Shown: positions 1 through 11,702, counted from the stretch's first letter. The stretch: 64,000 nt of DNA from Microbotryomycetes sp. JL201 (GCA_033819885.1 JAQYUZ010000001.1:310001-374000), one strand, 5' to 3'. A program made the numbers and translations. Notes: generated by a model from the letters alone, not told the origin.

Positions 1-1280
1 TGGTCAACTACAGCCTGGACTTCGTTTGTCGCGAGCAACACTCAGGCAACGACCAATTACATTTTGAGCGAGCTGGCCGTCTTTGATCGTGCCTTCCCCG
101 GCGGGCTCGACGACTCGAACATCAAGTTTCGCGCCGTAGTCTGGATCTGCTCTGAAGTATTGCTACTGCTCGCTATACTGAGTAACACATTGTCGCCACG
201 CCGATTCGCCTGGATCTTCAAAGCGTCTGCTGCCATTATTGCCCTCGACTTTTTGCTTACAGTCGTCTGGCTGCCCATTGGCGTGTCGCGCACTTATGGG
301 TTCCAATCTGCCAAATGGGTCTTCACCAAACGGTACAACGGGACAGGAGCAGGGAATGCGTGGAATTGGGCGCTATCGTTCCTGTCGACGAGTGGAGTCT
401 TGACTGGCTGGGACGCGAGCGGCCACGTAGCCGAAGAAACCAAGAATGCCTCACTGCAGACGGCCCGTGGCATCTTTTGGAGCGCGACATCAGCCGGAGT
501 GCTCGCTTTTCCGCTGTTGATCTTGTTTCTGTTCTGCTCGCCGAACATTGATGATCTGTTCAGCTTGTCGGCTCCGCAACCTTTCGTGCTCATTTACTCG
601 ATGGCCCTCGGACGTGGAGGACAGCTGGTCATGACGCTGGTGGCCATTATCGGGCTGTTCATAGTATGTTCGGACATAGAGGAGCGTAGCCTGCCTCAGC
701 TGATTGTTGTGGCGGTTGACAGAACACATCGTTGGCGGTGACTGCCGCGTCTCGCCTCGTGTTTGCCATCGCGCGAGATGGCATTCTGCCTGGATCGTCT
801 TGGATTGGCCGTGTTGACCAACATGGCACTCCGAAAAATGCAATCTTGTTCATCGGTATCGTGGCCGGCGTTCTCTTGTGCTCAATCTTGCCGTCCGCTG
901 TCGCGTTCACCTCGCTTGTGTCTGCTGGAGGAGTTCCGACTATCGCCGCATACGCTCTCATCCCAGCTCTGCGATTGATCTTTACGCGAGACGACTTTCA
1001 TGCGGCTAAATGGAGCACGGGTCGCTTCTCCAAGCCGTTCATGGTCATCGCAACGGTTTTCAATACGTTTCTGCTCGCTGTCCTCTTGTCGCCTTACGTT
1101 TTCCCGGTCACGGCACAGACGTTCAATTTCAGTCCAGTGATTTTAGGAGCAGTCACGATCATGGCTATCGTATCGTACTTTGTCATTCCCGAAGATCGTT
1201 GGTTGGCAAAGAGGTCGTTGCGATCCATCGTCGAAGGCTCAGAGGCCAGAGACGGAAAGATTGTTGCAGAGCATAACTAG
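1..1280 (+). CDS. amino acid/GABA-type permease, copy 1 (5' partial)
   Basis: Integral membrane transporter of the APC superfamily, closest in feel to fungal GABA/choline/polyamine permeases, expected to import an amino acid or amine. The coding frame is already open at base 1, so the N-terminus lies outside the window. Two exons are visible: 1-663 and 723-1280, with a 59-nt intron (664-722) ending in CAG. Joining them gives GLFI-NTSLAVTAASRLVFAIARDG, which aligns with the neighbouring paralogue. About nine hydrophobic segments remain, plus the family-typical stretch RDGILPGSSW. The gene converges on a second permease 82 bp away. The substrate cannot be told from sequence. Confidence 0.88.
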
Positions 1281-1362
1281 CCACAATCTCGAAGTAATGA
1301 AAGACTTCAACAGTCGTAGAATGTGACTCGATTGCAATGAGCAGCAAATACTTGCGTCCGAC

Positions 1363-3200
1363 CTAGAACTTTTCGACCGATCCGGTCTCTGAAGACACTT
1401 CAATGCCGCGCTGTGCTTGGATGATAAACTCTTTCGATAGCCACCTTTCTTCGGGTACGATCCACCACGTCACAACGGCCATTACGCTGACGATGAAGAA
1501 CACTGCCGACGAATAATTGAACGACTGTGCCGTAACAGGAAAAACATAAGGCGAAAACATGACGCAGCAGATGAACAAGTTCCAGACGGCGGCGACGATG
1601 CAGAACAGGGTCGAGAACCGACCGTTGGACCACTTGGCGTACTTGAAGCGACCTCGAGTGAACATCAAGCGCAGGATCGGAATCAACGCATCTTTCAAAC
1701 GCGTGAAACACTACATTAGCGCCGTGCCGAGGTACAGACCGCATGAACAGCTCACAAGACGCGATGGTGGGAACACCAGAAATCGAGATCAAACTGGTAA
1801 AAGCAACGGTCGACCCCAGTATTGAGCACAATAGGACCGAGGCAATCTGCAATCCAATCGCTCATTAGCACAGTTCGAAACAGTTTGCGTTCGGAACGTA
1901 CAGCCCAGACAAAGATGACGGCGTTACGAGGAGCTCCATTCTTGTCAGTCTTTGCAATCCATGAAGAACCGGGCAGAATGCCATCGCGCGCAATGGCGTT
2001 GACGAGCCGTGAAGCGGACACAACGCAAAGCGAAATGTTGGTCAACAAGCCGGCGATGGAGATGACCGTCAACACTAGTTGGCCACCGGTACCGACGGCG
2101 TTTTGAAACAGCAAGACGAGAGGCTGCGGTGCCGCCAATTCATACAGAGCCTCAATGTCCGGAGAACAGAAGAGTAGGATAAGAAGCAGAGGAAATCCAA
2201 GCACGGCGGTTGTCGCGGCCGACCAGAACACACCTCTGGCTGCGGCCAAGCTAGGGTTTTGAACTTCATCGCTGACATGGGCTGCAGCGTCGAACCCGGT
2301 GATAACGTAAGCCGTCGAAAGGAACGAGAGGACCCAATTCCAACCCGGCGATGCACCGGTACCATTGAAAGTGGATGTGAAGACCCATTCTGCCGACTGG
2401 AATCCGTATCGCTTCGATACGCCCACTGGCAAGGCGATAAAGAGGACGAGAAAATCGACAGCCATGATTGCGGCGGAGAATCGGAAGATCCAGCGAAATT
2501 TGCGAGCTGAAAGTCGAGGCGGTAAGAAGCTGCAATGCATCACGGGAAGGACAAAAACTCACGGTGCATAAAGTTCACGAGCACGGCCAAAGCGAGCAAA
2601 GCCTCGCTCACGACCCACACGACGGCTCGGAATCTAACATTGTCGTTATCGACGCCGCCCGGGAAAGCCCGATTAAAAACAACCAGCTCCGAGAGAATGA
2701 AGTTGGCCGTCGCCTGCCCAGTAGATGCGACAAATGACGTCCAAGCTGATGAGGTCCAGAAAGCGACCAGGAACCCAAAGAATCGTCCGTACTTGGGTCC
2801 AGCAGAAGCAGCGGCCCAAAGGTATATCGATCCTGACAAGGGGATTGAGCTGCAGATCTCTGCCAGGCAAGCTGCAGTAATCGTCGAGCAAATTGCGGTT
2901 ACGATCCACGACGACCAGAGCGCCGCAGGACCACCCGAGTAAATGCCCGTTGAGTACAGAATCTTGAGACCGCCCTGAAGGATTGATCACTCGTGAGTGG
3001 GATTCACAATATCAGGAGGTGTGATGCGGCGCACAGTAAAGTAGAGACCGCCAAACGCCGCTTGAAACGATTCGAACGTTTTCCATGATCGATGCAGCTT
3101 TCGGTCATCCTGTGAACGTCAGGGTCAATTGGTTCCGCGCCTCGACGGGCGAGGAAGAGGGTGGGACAGTCGGGGCAACTTCCTCCGCGCCAATGACCAT
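1363..3200 (-). CDS. amino acid/GABA-type permease, copy 2
   Basis: Second APC-superfamily permease, tail to tail with copy 1 and similar to it over the whole shared length (FILSEL.VFNRAFPGG, YGFQSAEWVFT, ARDGILPGSSW, SPYVFPVTAQ). Conserved blocks fall in several exons. Introns split NFMH-PRKFRWIF, FVWA-IASVLLCSIL and PTIAS-DALIPILR; two of them carry CTAAT branch sites. The N-terminal exons are the weak part: a frame reading RKLHRSWKTFESFQAAFGG (about 3020-3090) looks like the usual cytosolic N-terminus. Linking it to an ATG at 3198-3200 and to the next exon needs introns of only about 37 and 33 nt, so the start is tentative. Intron positions differ from copy 1. Confidence 0.82.
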
Positions 3201-4397
3201 TACAGTCACAGACGATCAGGTTCAAACGGTTCTCTCAGCACCCGGCCACTCTGAGACAGTCCCTTTTGCTGGCATTGACGAGGAGTGGTATGCGGCACGT
3301 GTGGCAGGCTCAGCTCGCAACAACGCCTGCAACAAGATGGAACTACCGCGGACCGGGGCACCCGCGTGCCTTTATTTTGACATGGTTTAATGTTGACGAT
3401 GCAAAGCGACCTGTGCAACCGAAGCAGGGCTGATGTTCGAGTGCGACAGGCGCGCCTACACGTCTCGATCGCGCCGACGCCACACACACGTGGGATAGGA
3501 CAGAGAGTAGGGAGAAGAAATACTTCTTGCGATACGTCACCTCTCTTGGAAACGAGCGAGGCGCGCCACCCCTTGGTTTGATCGTTTGATCTGTTTTCTT
3601 TGCGGTGAAGTTGCTCCGTTCGCGGCCCTCACGCGACACTGCGTGCGAGTCTCACTTGGCGAAGCTTTTTCTCCGGATGCTGAGCTTTCGGATCGAATGT
3701 GTCGGACATGATGTCGGCGGCAGGAACTCAACGCCCTAGCCCTTCCGCGAGCGCAAATCACGAGGTTCGGCGAATTCCCCACACGGCTGCCAAGACCCTG
3801 GACGCAGTGACCCTTTCAGACAGCGCAATTGTATCATCTGTACTTTGGCTCTGCAGCGAGTCATGGTTGTTACGTCTGTATTACGACCGGAGTGCGCTTG
3901 CCTCCTTTTCATCGAACTCGCCTGGCTGCGGCGGACGCACATGGCAGACACGCGCGCAACGCGCTAGCAGCTGGCGTGCAGACTGTTCTTGTTCAGCTGA
4001 GTCAGCTGTATGCATGACATGCACACTTTTTTGCCCTGCATTATTTAATTGCACGTCACTCAGAAATCGCCCAAAGCGGAACGTCCGAAATTGATGAGCC
4101 GAGATTGCGAGCCCGGTCGCATGATCGAGGCTGACCGTGCACAGTTGACACACGGCAGTCACGTCCTGCTTCCTTCAAACTTCACCAAAGTCGTATCCCT
4201 CCGCCGGCAGTCTTGCGAGATTTCGTGAAAGTTGCTCACTCTCAGTGTCCGATTCTGAAGCCGCAACCTGAGAGCCAGCATCTGTCTGTCCTCGGAGCGG
4301 CAGTGATCGGATCTCACCCTCGACCCAGCCAGGCTCTTTGTTGACAAGCTGTGGATCAGCCCTGTTGTAGGCCTGTGCTTGGCCGCAGTGACTCGAG
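3201..4397. other. intergenic region between permease copy 2 and the bHLH gene
   Basis: About 1.2 kb between divergently transcribed genes. I see no conserved protein in any frame, no tRNA and no repeat. It should hold both promoters and 5' leaders. The short reading frames here lack ATG context, introns or recognisable composition. Confidence 0.6.
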
Positions 4398-6644
4398 ATG
4401 GCCGGCACAAACACTCAAGTGCGCCTGCCGCCTGTGCACATACCAGCGGACGACGAGCCACAGCAGCAGGTCAGTCAGGGCAACAGTAGTGTCGGACCTC
4501 ACGATGGGCCGCCGTGGCCGCCGCATCGCCAACAGACGCAGTCTGCGCGTTCGACGCATCGGGCGGTCATCCGCTCTGACGCCGTTGCAACCATGCATCC
4601 AGGCCACACGTCGATGGGCCATTCGGAATACTCAGGCGTTCACAGTCACTCGTACAGCTGTGCAGCATATGCTGACTGCAATCTTTGGCGGTCTGTCAAA
4701 CAGCAGGGCTACATGCGTAGGGTGTCGCTGAGCGATCCCTTCTTGCACGCGTATCCACCACCAAACAGCGCAGATCCGGCATCGCACTCACCAGAACGGA
4801 CAAGCGTGCCCGAACAGCCAGGCCAGATGGGACCACCAGGCAAAGCTGTTCTCGTCAGGCCAGCGGACGGCTCCGATCCTGCTCGGCCAGGCTCGCCTCA
4901 CGAGCATCAATACATTGCCGGGCAACCTCCCGCCACGCAAGCTTACTCGTACTCTGCACAAGGCTACCATCCCCCGCCGCCGCCGCCGCCGCCGCACGGA
5001 TACCCTCCTGGCGTTGGTCAAACGGCAGCTCCAGCAAATTATCGCTTCGGAGGACATGGCCCTCATCCGTACTATGACTCGCCTATGAGACGCCCCTCGA
5101 TCGCAAATTCTGCACCAGGCGGGCCTCACCCGCCGGGAAGCGCCAGCGGAGACTTTCATCCGACTCCGCCAGGCACCAGTCAGAAGCGGAAATCAGCAGG
5201 CGAAGACACCATCATGGAAGAATCTGGTTATGCCCCTCAGCCAGGACAAACTCACATGGGTCCTGGGCCGTACGCAAAGCGAAGAGGGTCATCGCTGACG
5301 TACGACAAGCTCGGCGGACTCAGTCTTGCTGAGCAGCAAGCGCGCCGCGACTCTGGCATGAGCAGTGGCGGCCTCAGCCCCTGGGAGGACGACAGGAGGG
5401 GGAGCAACGGGAGCTGGACCAGTGTCGGGAGCCAAAACTATAGCATGTCAGGTTATGGACCGCCTCATCCAGCAGAAGCCATGTTCGACCCGCGAGGGCC
5501 TCCGCCCCCGCCGGGCATGTACCCGGCGCACCCGCGAACGGCCAGTGGTGGCTACGACGCAGGCATGGGACAATCACCGGCAAGTGAACATATGAATTAC
5601 GCACGGAGACCTAGTATAGGCATCGATCAACTCGTCGAGGGAGGACCAGGCTTCGGCCCGCCGCCCATGGCGCATTCGTACCCTCGACCGGAGCAGGGGC
5701 GACCTCCATCACCACAGCAAATGCATCCTCCTCTACCAAACCACTTGACAGCATCTTATGCCGGTGGGCCGCCACCGCCTGCACCTTGGGCTCGCGGTCC
5801 TCCACCGGCCGCACCCGTCTCTGTCCCACATCGAGCTTCAACAGGATCGCTGGACCCGATGACTTACGGACCTGCGTCGATGATCAAAGACTCTCCATAC
5901 TCGCGCAGTCCTGAATTGCGCGTAACGCATAAGTTGGCTGAACGCAAGCGACGCAAAGAAATGGCACAACTTTTTGAGGATCTCAAGGACTCACTACCAG
6001 TCGAGCGACAGCTCAAGAGCAGCAAGTGGGAGATCTTGAGCAAGGGTACGTGTTGGCGCATACATGGAGCCTGTTGCCCAACTAATCGTCCATTTCTATC
6101 AGCTGTGGAGCATATCGCCAACCTGAAGACACACAACGACCAGTTACTGGAGGAGAATGCCATATTACGGCAACACCTTCAAATGGGTCCGGGATCGAGC
6201 TCGCACCCGCCGCATCATCCAGTTGGGAGCCATCAGGCGCACGGCCCGTATGACGGGGCCGAACAGCAGGGCCAGCAGCACATGGTCGGCAGCCATGCAC
6301 CCGTTCCGGCCGCATACTCGCATGCATATCCGCAGCAGATGACTCACGCGCAAGCTGATGGGCGCCTGCCTGCAGCTGAGCGTGGAAGCCATCATGGACA
6401 TTTTGTCGAGTACGGCGAGCAGCATGATCAAGCTCAGCAGCAGCAACAGCACCGAGAGCCTGAGCCAGATCAACAGATTGAGGACGAGGAGCACCAGCAA
6501 AAGCAGGAGCAGCAGCCTGAGCACGGACAAGCTGATGAGCTAGAGGACGAGTGCGACGGCGATCAGATGAATTCGGCTCAGCACGCTGAAGAACAGAGAA
6601 GGGACGGTTCGATTGAGGGAGCCAAAGCCGAAAAGGACAAGTGA
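4398..6644 (+). CDS. bHLH (leucine-zipper) transcription factor
   Basis: Nuclear DNA-binding regulator. The start is the ATG at 4398. The N-terminal ~500 residues are disordered and rich in Pro, Gly, Ser and His, with an eight-proline run near 4972 encoded by CCG repeats. A basic helix-loop-helix follows: basic region THKLAERKRRKEM, helix 1 AQLFEDLKDSLP, helix 2 SKAVEHIANLKTHND, then a zipper-like LLEENAILRQHL. His, Glu and Arg at the contact positions of the basic region are the class-B pattern, which in known bHLH proteins reads CACGTG. An intron at 6046-6102 (57 nt, branch ACTAAT) separates the two helices; it is a multiple of three with no stop. The C-terminus is Gln/Glu-rich. About 729 aa after splicing. 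The target genes are unknown. Confidence 0.85.
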   Translation: MAGTNTQVRLPPVHIPADDEPQQQVSQGNSSVGPHDGPPWPPHRQQTQSARSTHRAVIRSDAVATMHPGHTSMGHSEYSGVHSHSYSCAAYADCNLWRSVKQQGYMRRVSLSDPFLHAYPPPNSADPASHSPERTSVPEQPGQMGPPGKAVLVRPADGSDPARPGSPHEHQYIAGQPPATQAYSYSAQGYHPPPPPPPPHGYPPGVGQTAAPANYRFGGHGPHPYYDSPMRRPSIANSAPGGPHPPGSASGDFHPTPPGTSQKRKSAGEDTIMEESGYAPQPGQTHMGPGPYAKRRGSSLTYDKLGGLSLAEQQARRDSGMSSGGLSPWEDDRRGSNGSWTSVGSQNYSMSGYGPPHPAEAMFDPRGPPPPPGMYPAHPRTASGGYDAGMGQSPASEHMNYARRPSIGIDQLVEGGPGFGPPPMAHSYPRPEQGRPPSPQQMHPPLPNHLTASYAGGPPPPAPWARGPPPAAPVSVPHRASTGSLDPMTYGPASMIKDSPYSRSPELRVTHKLAERKRRKEMAQLFEDLKDSLPVERQLKSSKWEILSKGTCWRIHGACCPTNRPFLSAVEHIANLKTHNDQLLEENAILRQHLQMGPGSSSHPPHHPVGSHQAHGPYDGAEQQGQQHMVGSHAPVPAAYSHAYPQQMTHAQADGRLPAAERGSHHGHFVEYGEQHDQAQQQQQHREPEPDQQIEDEEHQQKQEQQPEHGQADELEDECDGDQMNSAQHAEEQRRDGSIEGAKAEKDK

Positions 6645-6891
6645 TGAGCATGTTGGACCAATCGTGTTGTTTTAGACTGCAAGACGTACGCTCTGTTGTG
6701 GCGGCCGGACCGTCTATGTAAATACCATTAGCGTCTGCAATGAACTTTCGTGTTGTCCCCCGAGTTGGTATAAATCGTGTTGCTCGCTTCTAGATGCATG
6801 ACCGCCCCCAAAATTTGGGGTACTCGTGCACGTACGCGTGTTTGTGTGCACCGCGTGCCTCCGCGTCCGTCTTTGCGCAACGGTCGAACGG

Positions 6892-6900
6892 TATTATAAA
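6892..6900 (+). promoter_or_regulatory. TATA-like element upstream of the CAP-protein gene
   Basis: TATTATAAA lies 115 bp before the ATG of the secreted CAP gene; a second TATAAAT is at 6769-6775. A pyrimidine-rich stretch (CTTTTCGTCTTTTG) sits just before the start. Assignment is by position and composition only. Confidence 0.35.
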
Positions 6901-7014
6901 CTCTTTTCTTCCTTATACGTCCCTTTGGTTCCCCAGAGAGCTGGTCTCTTGTCTCGTGGTATTTTCACTGGCATCACACACTCCTTTTCGTCTTTTGCAG
7001 CTCACGTCTCCACC

Positions 7015-8298
7015 ATGCGCCTCTCTTTCTTTGTGCTCGTGGCGTCGGCTGCCTCGCTGGTCGCGGCAGCCGAGCCTGCCATGCCGACAACAGACTGTGC
7101 AGATCTGACCAGCCCTGCTGCTGCTCAGAAGGGAGTGGCTTCTCATCAGCATTCTTCTGTGAGTTTGCTCTGCATAATTCGCTCAGAACGGGCTTTTGTC
7201 GGAGTTTTTCAGTGGATTCGGCGGAATTTATCAATCGACGAACGCGCGTCCGTCTGAACGAAATTTTCTACGCAGGAGTCTGCTCGCTGGCGAGCATGGT
7301 TGTCTGCGCGCCTCCAGAGGTATAGCAAGCATCGCAAGAGCCACAAGAAGCGACCTCAACATGGTCAACATCCGCATCACAGCGCAACAACCTCCTCTGT
7401 TCGACAGACAACTACAGCCAAGTCCGCGACGACAGTTCCTGCTTCTCCTCATGGCTCTGCTCGTCCAACATCCGTGCCCCCTCTCAACTTGGCCGTATCT
7501 CATTCACGCTTCACCAAGTCCCGAAAGCCTGTTTCGACAACTCGACGTACGACGAGTATCCCCCATTCTACCACTTATGCGCCCGCAGCGACCCAACCTG
7601 TTCCTGCTCCAGCTGCAGATGACAGTCTCAAGTCACTCGCTCTGAAGGCGCACAACGAGTTCCGTGCAAAGCATGACGCCGTCGCTCTCAAGTGGTCAAA
7701 CTCGCTCGCTGCTGCTGCTCAGAAATGGTCCGACCGCTGTGAGCATTGCGCCGCTTTTTGTTCTTCAGGACAAAGAAAGGACGCTGATATGTATCGACTG
7801 ATTAGGCGTGTTTGAGCACGGTGGAGGCAAGGGAATAGGCGCAGGGGAGAACTTGGCCGCAACTTCTGATTCAAAGGCTTCGATCACTGTCGGCGTCAAG
7901 ATGTGGACAGACGAGGTCAAAGATTACAACCGTGGGCTGGACGTACTTTCGAACACGGAGAACGAGCTAGACTGACTTGGTGCACTCATTCCGCAGCTGC
8001 CAACCCACACTACGATCATTTCACCCAGGTTAGACATGGCATGAATCTCCAATATCGACCCGCGCTGACCATTCCTCCCTTACGCAGGTAGTTTGGAGGA
8101 AGACAACCGAGCTCGGGTGTGCAAAAAGTACATGTCCGAGTCTCAAAGGCACCAACTGGGGTGGCAGCTTTTTCGTTTGCTTGTACTCTCCACCCGGTAA
8201 CATGCTGCCTTACTCGAACGCGGTCAGTCTTTGGTATCCGACACAGACACTTTACCAGAGCTGATTTCAACCGACAGGCTGAGAACGTTCACGTATGA
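7015..8298 (+). CDS. secreted CAP-superfamily (PR-1/SCP-like) protein
   Basis: Extracellular protein of the CAP (CRISP/antigen 5/PR-1) family; fungal members bind and export sterols or act at host surfaces. It begins with a clear signal peptide, MRLSFFVLVASAASLVAAAE. A ~100-residue basic Ser/Thr/His/Pro-rich linker follows, then the CAP domain: ALKAHNEFRAKHDA, LKWSNSLAAAAQKWSDRC, FEHGGGKGIGAGENLA, the CAP1-like motif HYDHFTQVVW and the CAP2-like motif FFVCLYSPPGNM. Six exons join in phase: 7015-7158, 7276-7738, 7806-7931, 7997-8028, 8088-8222 and 8278-8298, giving 306 aa. The last exon codes only AENVHV and the stop, so the extreme C-terminus is the least certain part. The linker may be O-glycosylated. 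Confidence 0.87.
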
Positions 8299-8317
8299 TA
8301 CACAATGCCGTGAATCT

Positions 8318-8318
<1 letters not shown>

Positions 8319-8369
<51 letters not shown>
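8319..8369. repeat. CT dinucleotide microsatellite
   Basis: About 19 uninterrupted CT units at 8320-8357, a TT interruption, then about four more units. It lies 20 bp past the stop of the CAP gene, in its presumed 3' UTR, and 200 bp from the 3' end of the convergent APC2 gene. Confidence 0.95.
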
Positions 8370-8372
<3 letters not shown>

Positions 8373-8565
8373 GCGCTCGTTCATCTTTTTACCTCCGCTT
8401 TCTCAATTATTCTCGTGAAATGCAAATCACGCGAGCCGGTCTCGCCGTTTGAGCAAACTGTTAATGTACAACAACACGCCGCACGCTTTGCGCTGAGCTA
8501 ACACCAAGAGATGGCCAGAGAGTGCCGCTGGGGCCCAGGAAAGGTTGCACAAATACCGTATCGTA

Positions 8566-11558
8566 TCACTTTATGATCTTCCACGAACCGGCAGGTGTCT
8601 TTTCAACCAGTCCTTCGGCCGACATGGCTTCGAGAAAAGCGACGAGCTCGTCCATCGTTTTACCCTTGAACGTAGGTACGAGCATGTTGAGAGTCGAGTG
8701 GATTCGAGAAACTGGCAGCGCCCCAAGATTTGTAAGCTGAAAGATCAGCGGTCAGAGTCTGCATTCATCCTAAAATCGAGTCAAGCATCGACGAACCATG
8801 CCTTTGATATACTGCCAAAAGACCCGCATCTGCCCAAGCGATACGAGTTAGGGTGGTGTACGTGATTTTGCAAAATTTCTGAACATACCTGCTCGACTTG
8901 TTGAGCTTCAACACTCTGTATTGCCTCTTGCGCTTCTTCGATCACTGGGCACGGAGGCCGAGTCAATAACAATCAACTGAGTCTATTACAGAAGAACAGG
9001 ACTCACCATGTGCAGGCGCAGCCTGATCCGTTTTGTCTCGTACCTCGAGCAGTTGCCAAGCGTCGTCGGCCAAGCCTTTCAAAACGCCTTGATTGTTCCA
9101 AAAGTACAGGGCGTTGCGGATGGAAACAGTGTCCATCAGCATCAACTCGATAGACAAGTCATCCGTCGTCCATGTTTCTGATGCGGGAAGCAAGTCAGCT
9201 CGAAACTCCGCCCTCATGCTGACCGCGAACCCACCCTGGGTGCTGAAGAGCTCGAGTACGGCCGCTTGGAGAGGCGTTACGTCCAACGTCAGTTCACGGT
9301 CTTTGAGCTGCACGGTCACATTGACGGTGCCCAATTGCGGGAGCCAGCGCAACTTCTTGTCTGGGCGGTTCGATCTGAAGGCGCGGTCGTATTCTTGCTG
9401 CGCACTGCAGAATTACATAGGCTTGAGGACGAGTATAGCACACTCGAGATAGCCGAAACTCACCGTCCGAGCTGTCCAGGCAACTTTAGAGCTCCTGGTT
9501 GAAAAGATGGCCAGAAAAGGCGGGAAACGATTGTGGCATGAAGAGGAACGCCCTGGAAAGTCTGCATCAGTTTTGAATAACAAAAATTGATTCGAGATTC
9601 ACAGATACAGACCTGTGCTCTTTCGTGAACGCGCGTGTCAATCCGTTTTGAATCCTGCAAATCCTTGATCATGACTTCGCAACCCGCCAAGCTTGCTTCT
9701 CCGAATCGGCTTTTGAAAACTTCGACGTTGTTCATCTGGAACATCCACGTCAGAACGAGCCACAACAGAGGACTTTCACACTGCTGACCTCTTTCTCAAG
9801 CGAATAGTCTTTAATGGCCAGCAAACGCTGTGCCAACATGACTTGAAGCTCTTTGATGAAGACATCCTTCGTGTCATATATGCTGACGAGCATTTGAATG
9901 ATGTCACTGCCTTTGCTCTTGCGAAAGTCCGCCGGCGCATCCACAGGATCCGGCGTCCATTTTGGATCGTTGTAATTTTCGGCCTCATGCCCAGCATCAT
10001 GCAGGGGCTTCGCATTGGCAGCTTTGAGCTCTGCCGCAAGTGCGCTCTCTTCTTCCATTAATCTGGAGACAATACACCGAATCGTGTCTTCGCGCGACCG
10101 CAGATATGCACGCGTCGGATCTGCGGTCCGACTGAGCATGACGCCCGGAGGGTCGAGAATACGCAAACTCTGAATCATTGAAATGTACGTGGTGAGTATG
10201 TCGCGCGTATCTGCGCCAGGGTGAAGCTTGTATTGCTTCATCTGTTCGCGGGTACGTTTGATAAGAGTTTTGCGCTGGTCGGTTTTCACGAGACAAAGCT
10301 TGCGATGACGAGGCGGTTCGTGAGGAAGCTTTCGAGAGTGACAGACTTATTCGACTCACCCTTAAATCCTCCAGCGCCGGCTGAGAATTGGGAAAAGCCC
10401 GGATGATTTGAAATATTTCCTCCGCCCTAATGTCGACGCCACAAATTTAATAGTCGCAGGAAGTGTATGGAAGCGCGCTTGCTCACCTGAGAAGCGCCAA
10501 AGTCTTGTGTACGTGGTAGTCAAACCGTGAAAATGTCGGCTTGAGCATCTTTTTGGCCTCTTCAATGCCGTTCTCCATCGTTTTGGCGTACATGCCGACA
10601 ACCCATTTGTGCACTGGGCCTTCCAGCCAGTTCAACAAATCTCTAAGTTTCGGAGAGTTGAACACTCCCGCGCATTCTTGTTCGACCTTGCGCTCGATCG
10701 CCTCGTAGATGAGCCCAAAGAGCAGCGGATCAAAGCGGTCCAGAATCGTGATCAGAGTTGGCTCTGCCAATGGCCATCGCGCGTCCTGAGTGTCTTTGAA
10801 CAGAATGTGGCGGAGATAGATGGCGAGCGCTGGCGAAAAAGCTGGTGGCAAAGCGTAATACAGCGAACTAAGAAATGTCTGACGAAAGAAATGGAGCTGT
10901 GATGTAGACGAGCTGCGAAACGACCGAAGTTGTTAGCATGTCCAGACTGTTGATCCCGTTAGGGTATCTTACGGCCACAGCAGAACGATTGGGTTTTGCA
11001 AGTTGGCAATGCGGACGCCGACGCGGTGGAGAAGCTCCGCCATTACTGCAGGCTGCTCGTCCGGCGGCTTCATCTACGCAAGCGAGCATGTCAAGTTAAG
11101 TGGACCAGTTCTCGAAACACTTGAAAATGCCCACATTGAACAGCTGGAGCATGTGCTCGAGCTCGCGCTGCACGATGTCGAACGAGGTTTGTATGGCGGC
11201 TGCATGCAAGTCGTGGCATGTCAACGAAGGACGATCCTTGCGACAGTTACACCATGGCATTCACGCACTGCAATAGTGTTGAAAGAGCTGCTCGCGCAGG
11301 TTGGCGCGGTCGAGCGTGTGCATGGCATCACGGACCCTACCGATGTCGACGCCGCTCGCCTGCATGGACATGGTGGAAAGCTGCCGCGGGTCGAGTGCTG
11401 CCGTTGCCGTGAGCCACGCCTGCGTTGGACGAGTCAGCGGCCGCGAATCGCTTGTGCACGTGATCATCGCTCGCCTCGGTCACGCCAGCGTCCTGCAAGA
11501 GCGTGGCTGCGTGCGCATGCCATGCCTGTTCGACGGCGTCTGCCAGCGAGTCGCCCAT
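8566..11558 (-). CDS. APC2: anaphase-promoting complex subunit 2 (cullin-like)
   Basis: Cullin-homology scaffold of the APC/C ubiquitin ligase, which drives mitotic exit in the nucleus. Diagnostic blocks, N to C: DILTTYISMIQSLRILDPPG with RAYLRSREDTIRCIVS; SDIIQMLVSIYDTKDVF and MLAQRLLAIKDYSLEKE; FQGVPLHATIVSRLFWPSF; RWLPQLGTVNVTVQLKDREL; and NALYFWNNQGVLKG. The last exons code a winged-helix (WHB-like) tail, LTNLGALPVSRIHSTLNMLV to AGSWKIIK, with the stop at 8566-8568. At least eight introns are implied. The start chosen is the ATG at 11556-11558 (MGDSLADAVEQAWHAHA), 144 bp from the divergent RAD5 start; N-terminal exon joins are approximate because APC2 is poorly conserved there. Confidence 0.88.
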
Positions 11559-11702
11559 CAGAGCCGTCGCCGTGGTCGCATGCAACTTGCAGAAACCAGA
11601 GCGCGTCGCAACGCGCGCTGACCTTTTGCCACTCGCTCGCGCGCTCACACAGGCGTCTCGCTCAGCGCTCCGAAGCAGCCGCGCGAGGCTCACTCCTAGC
11701 CG

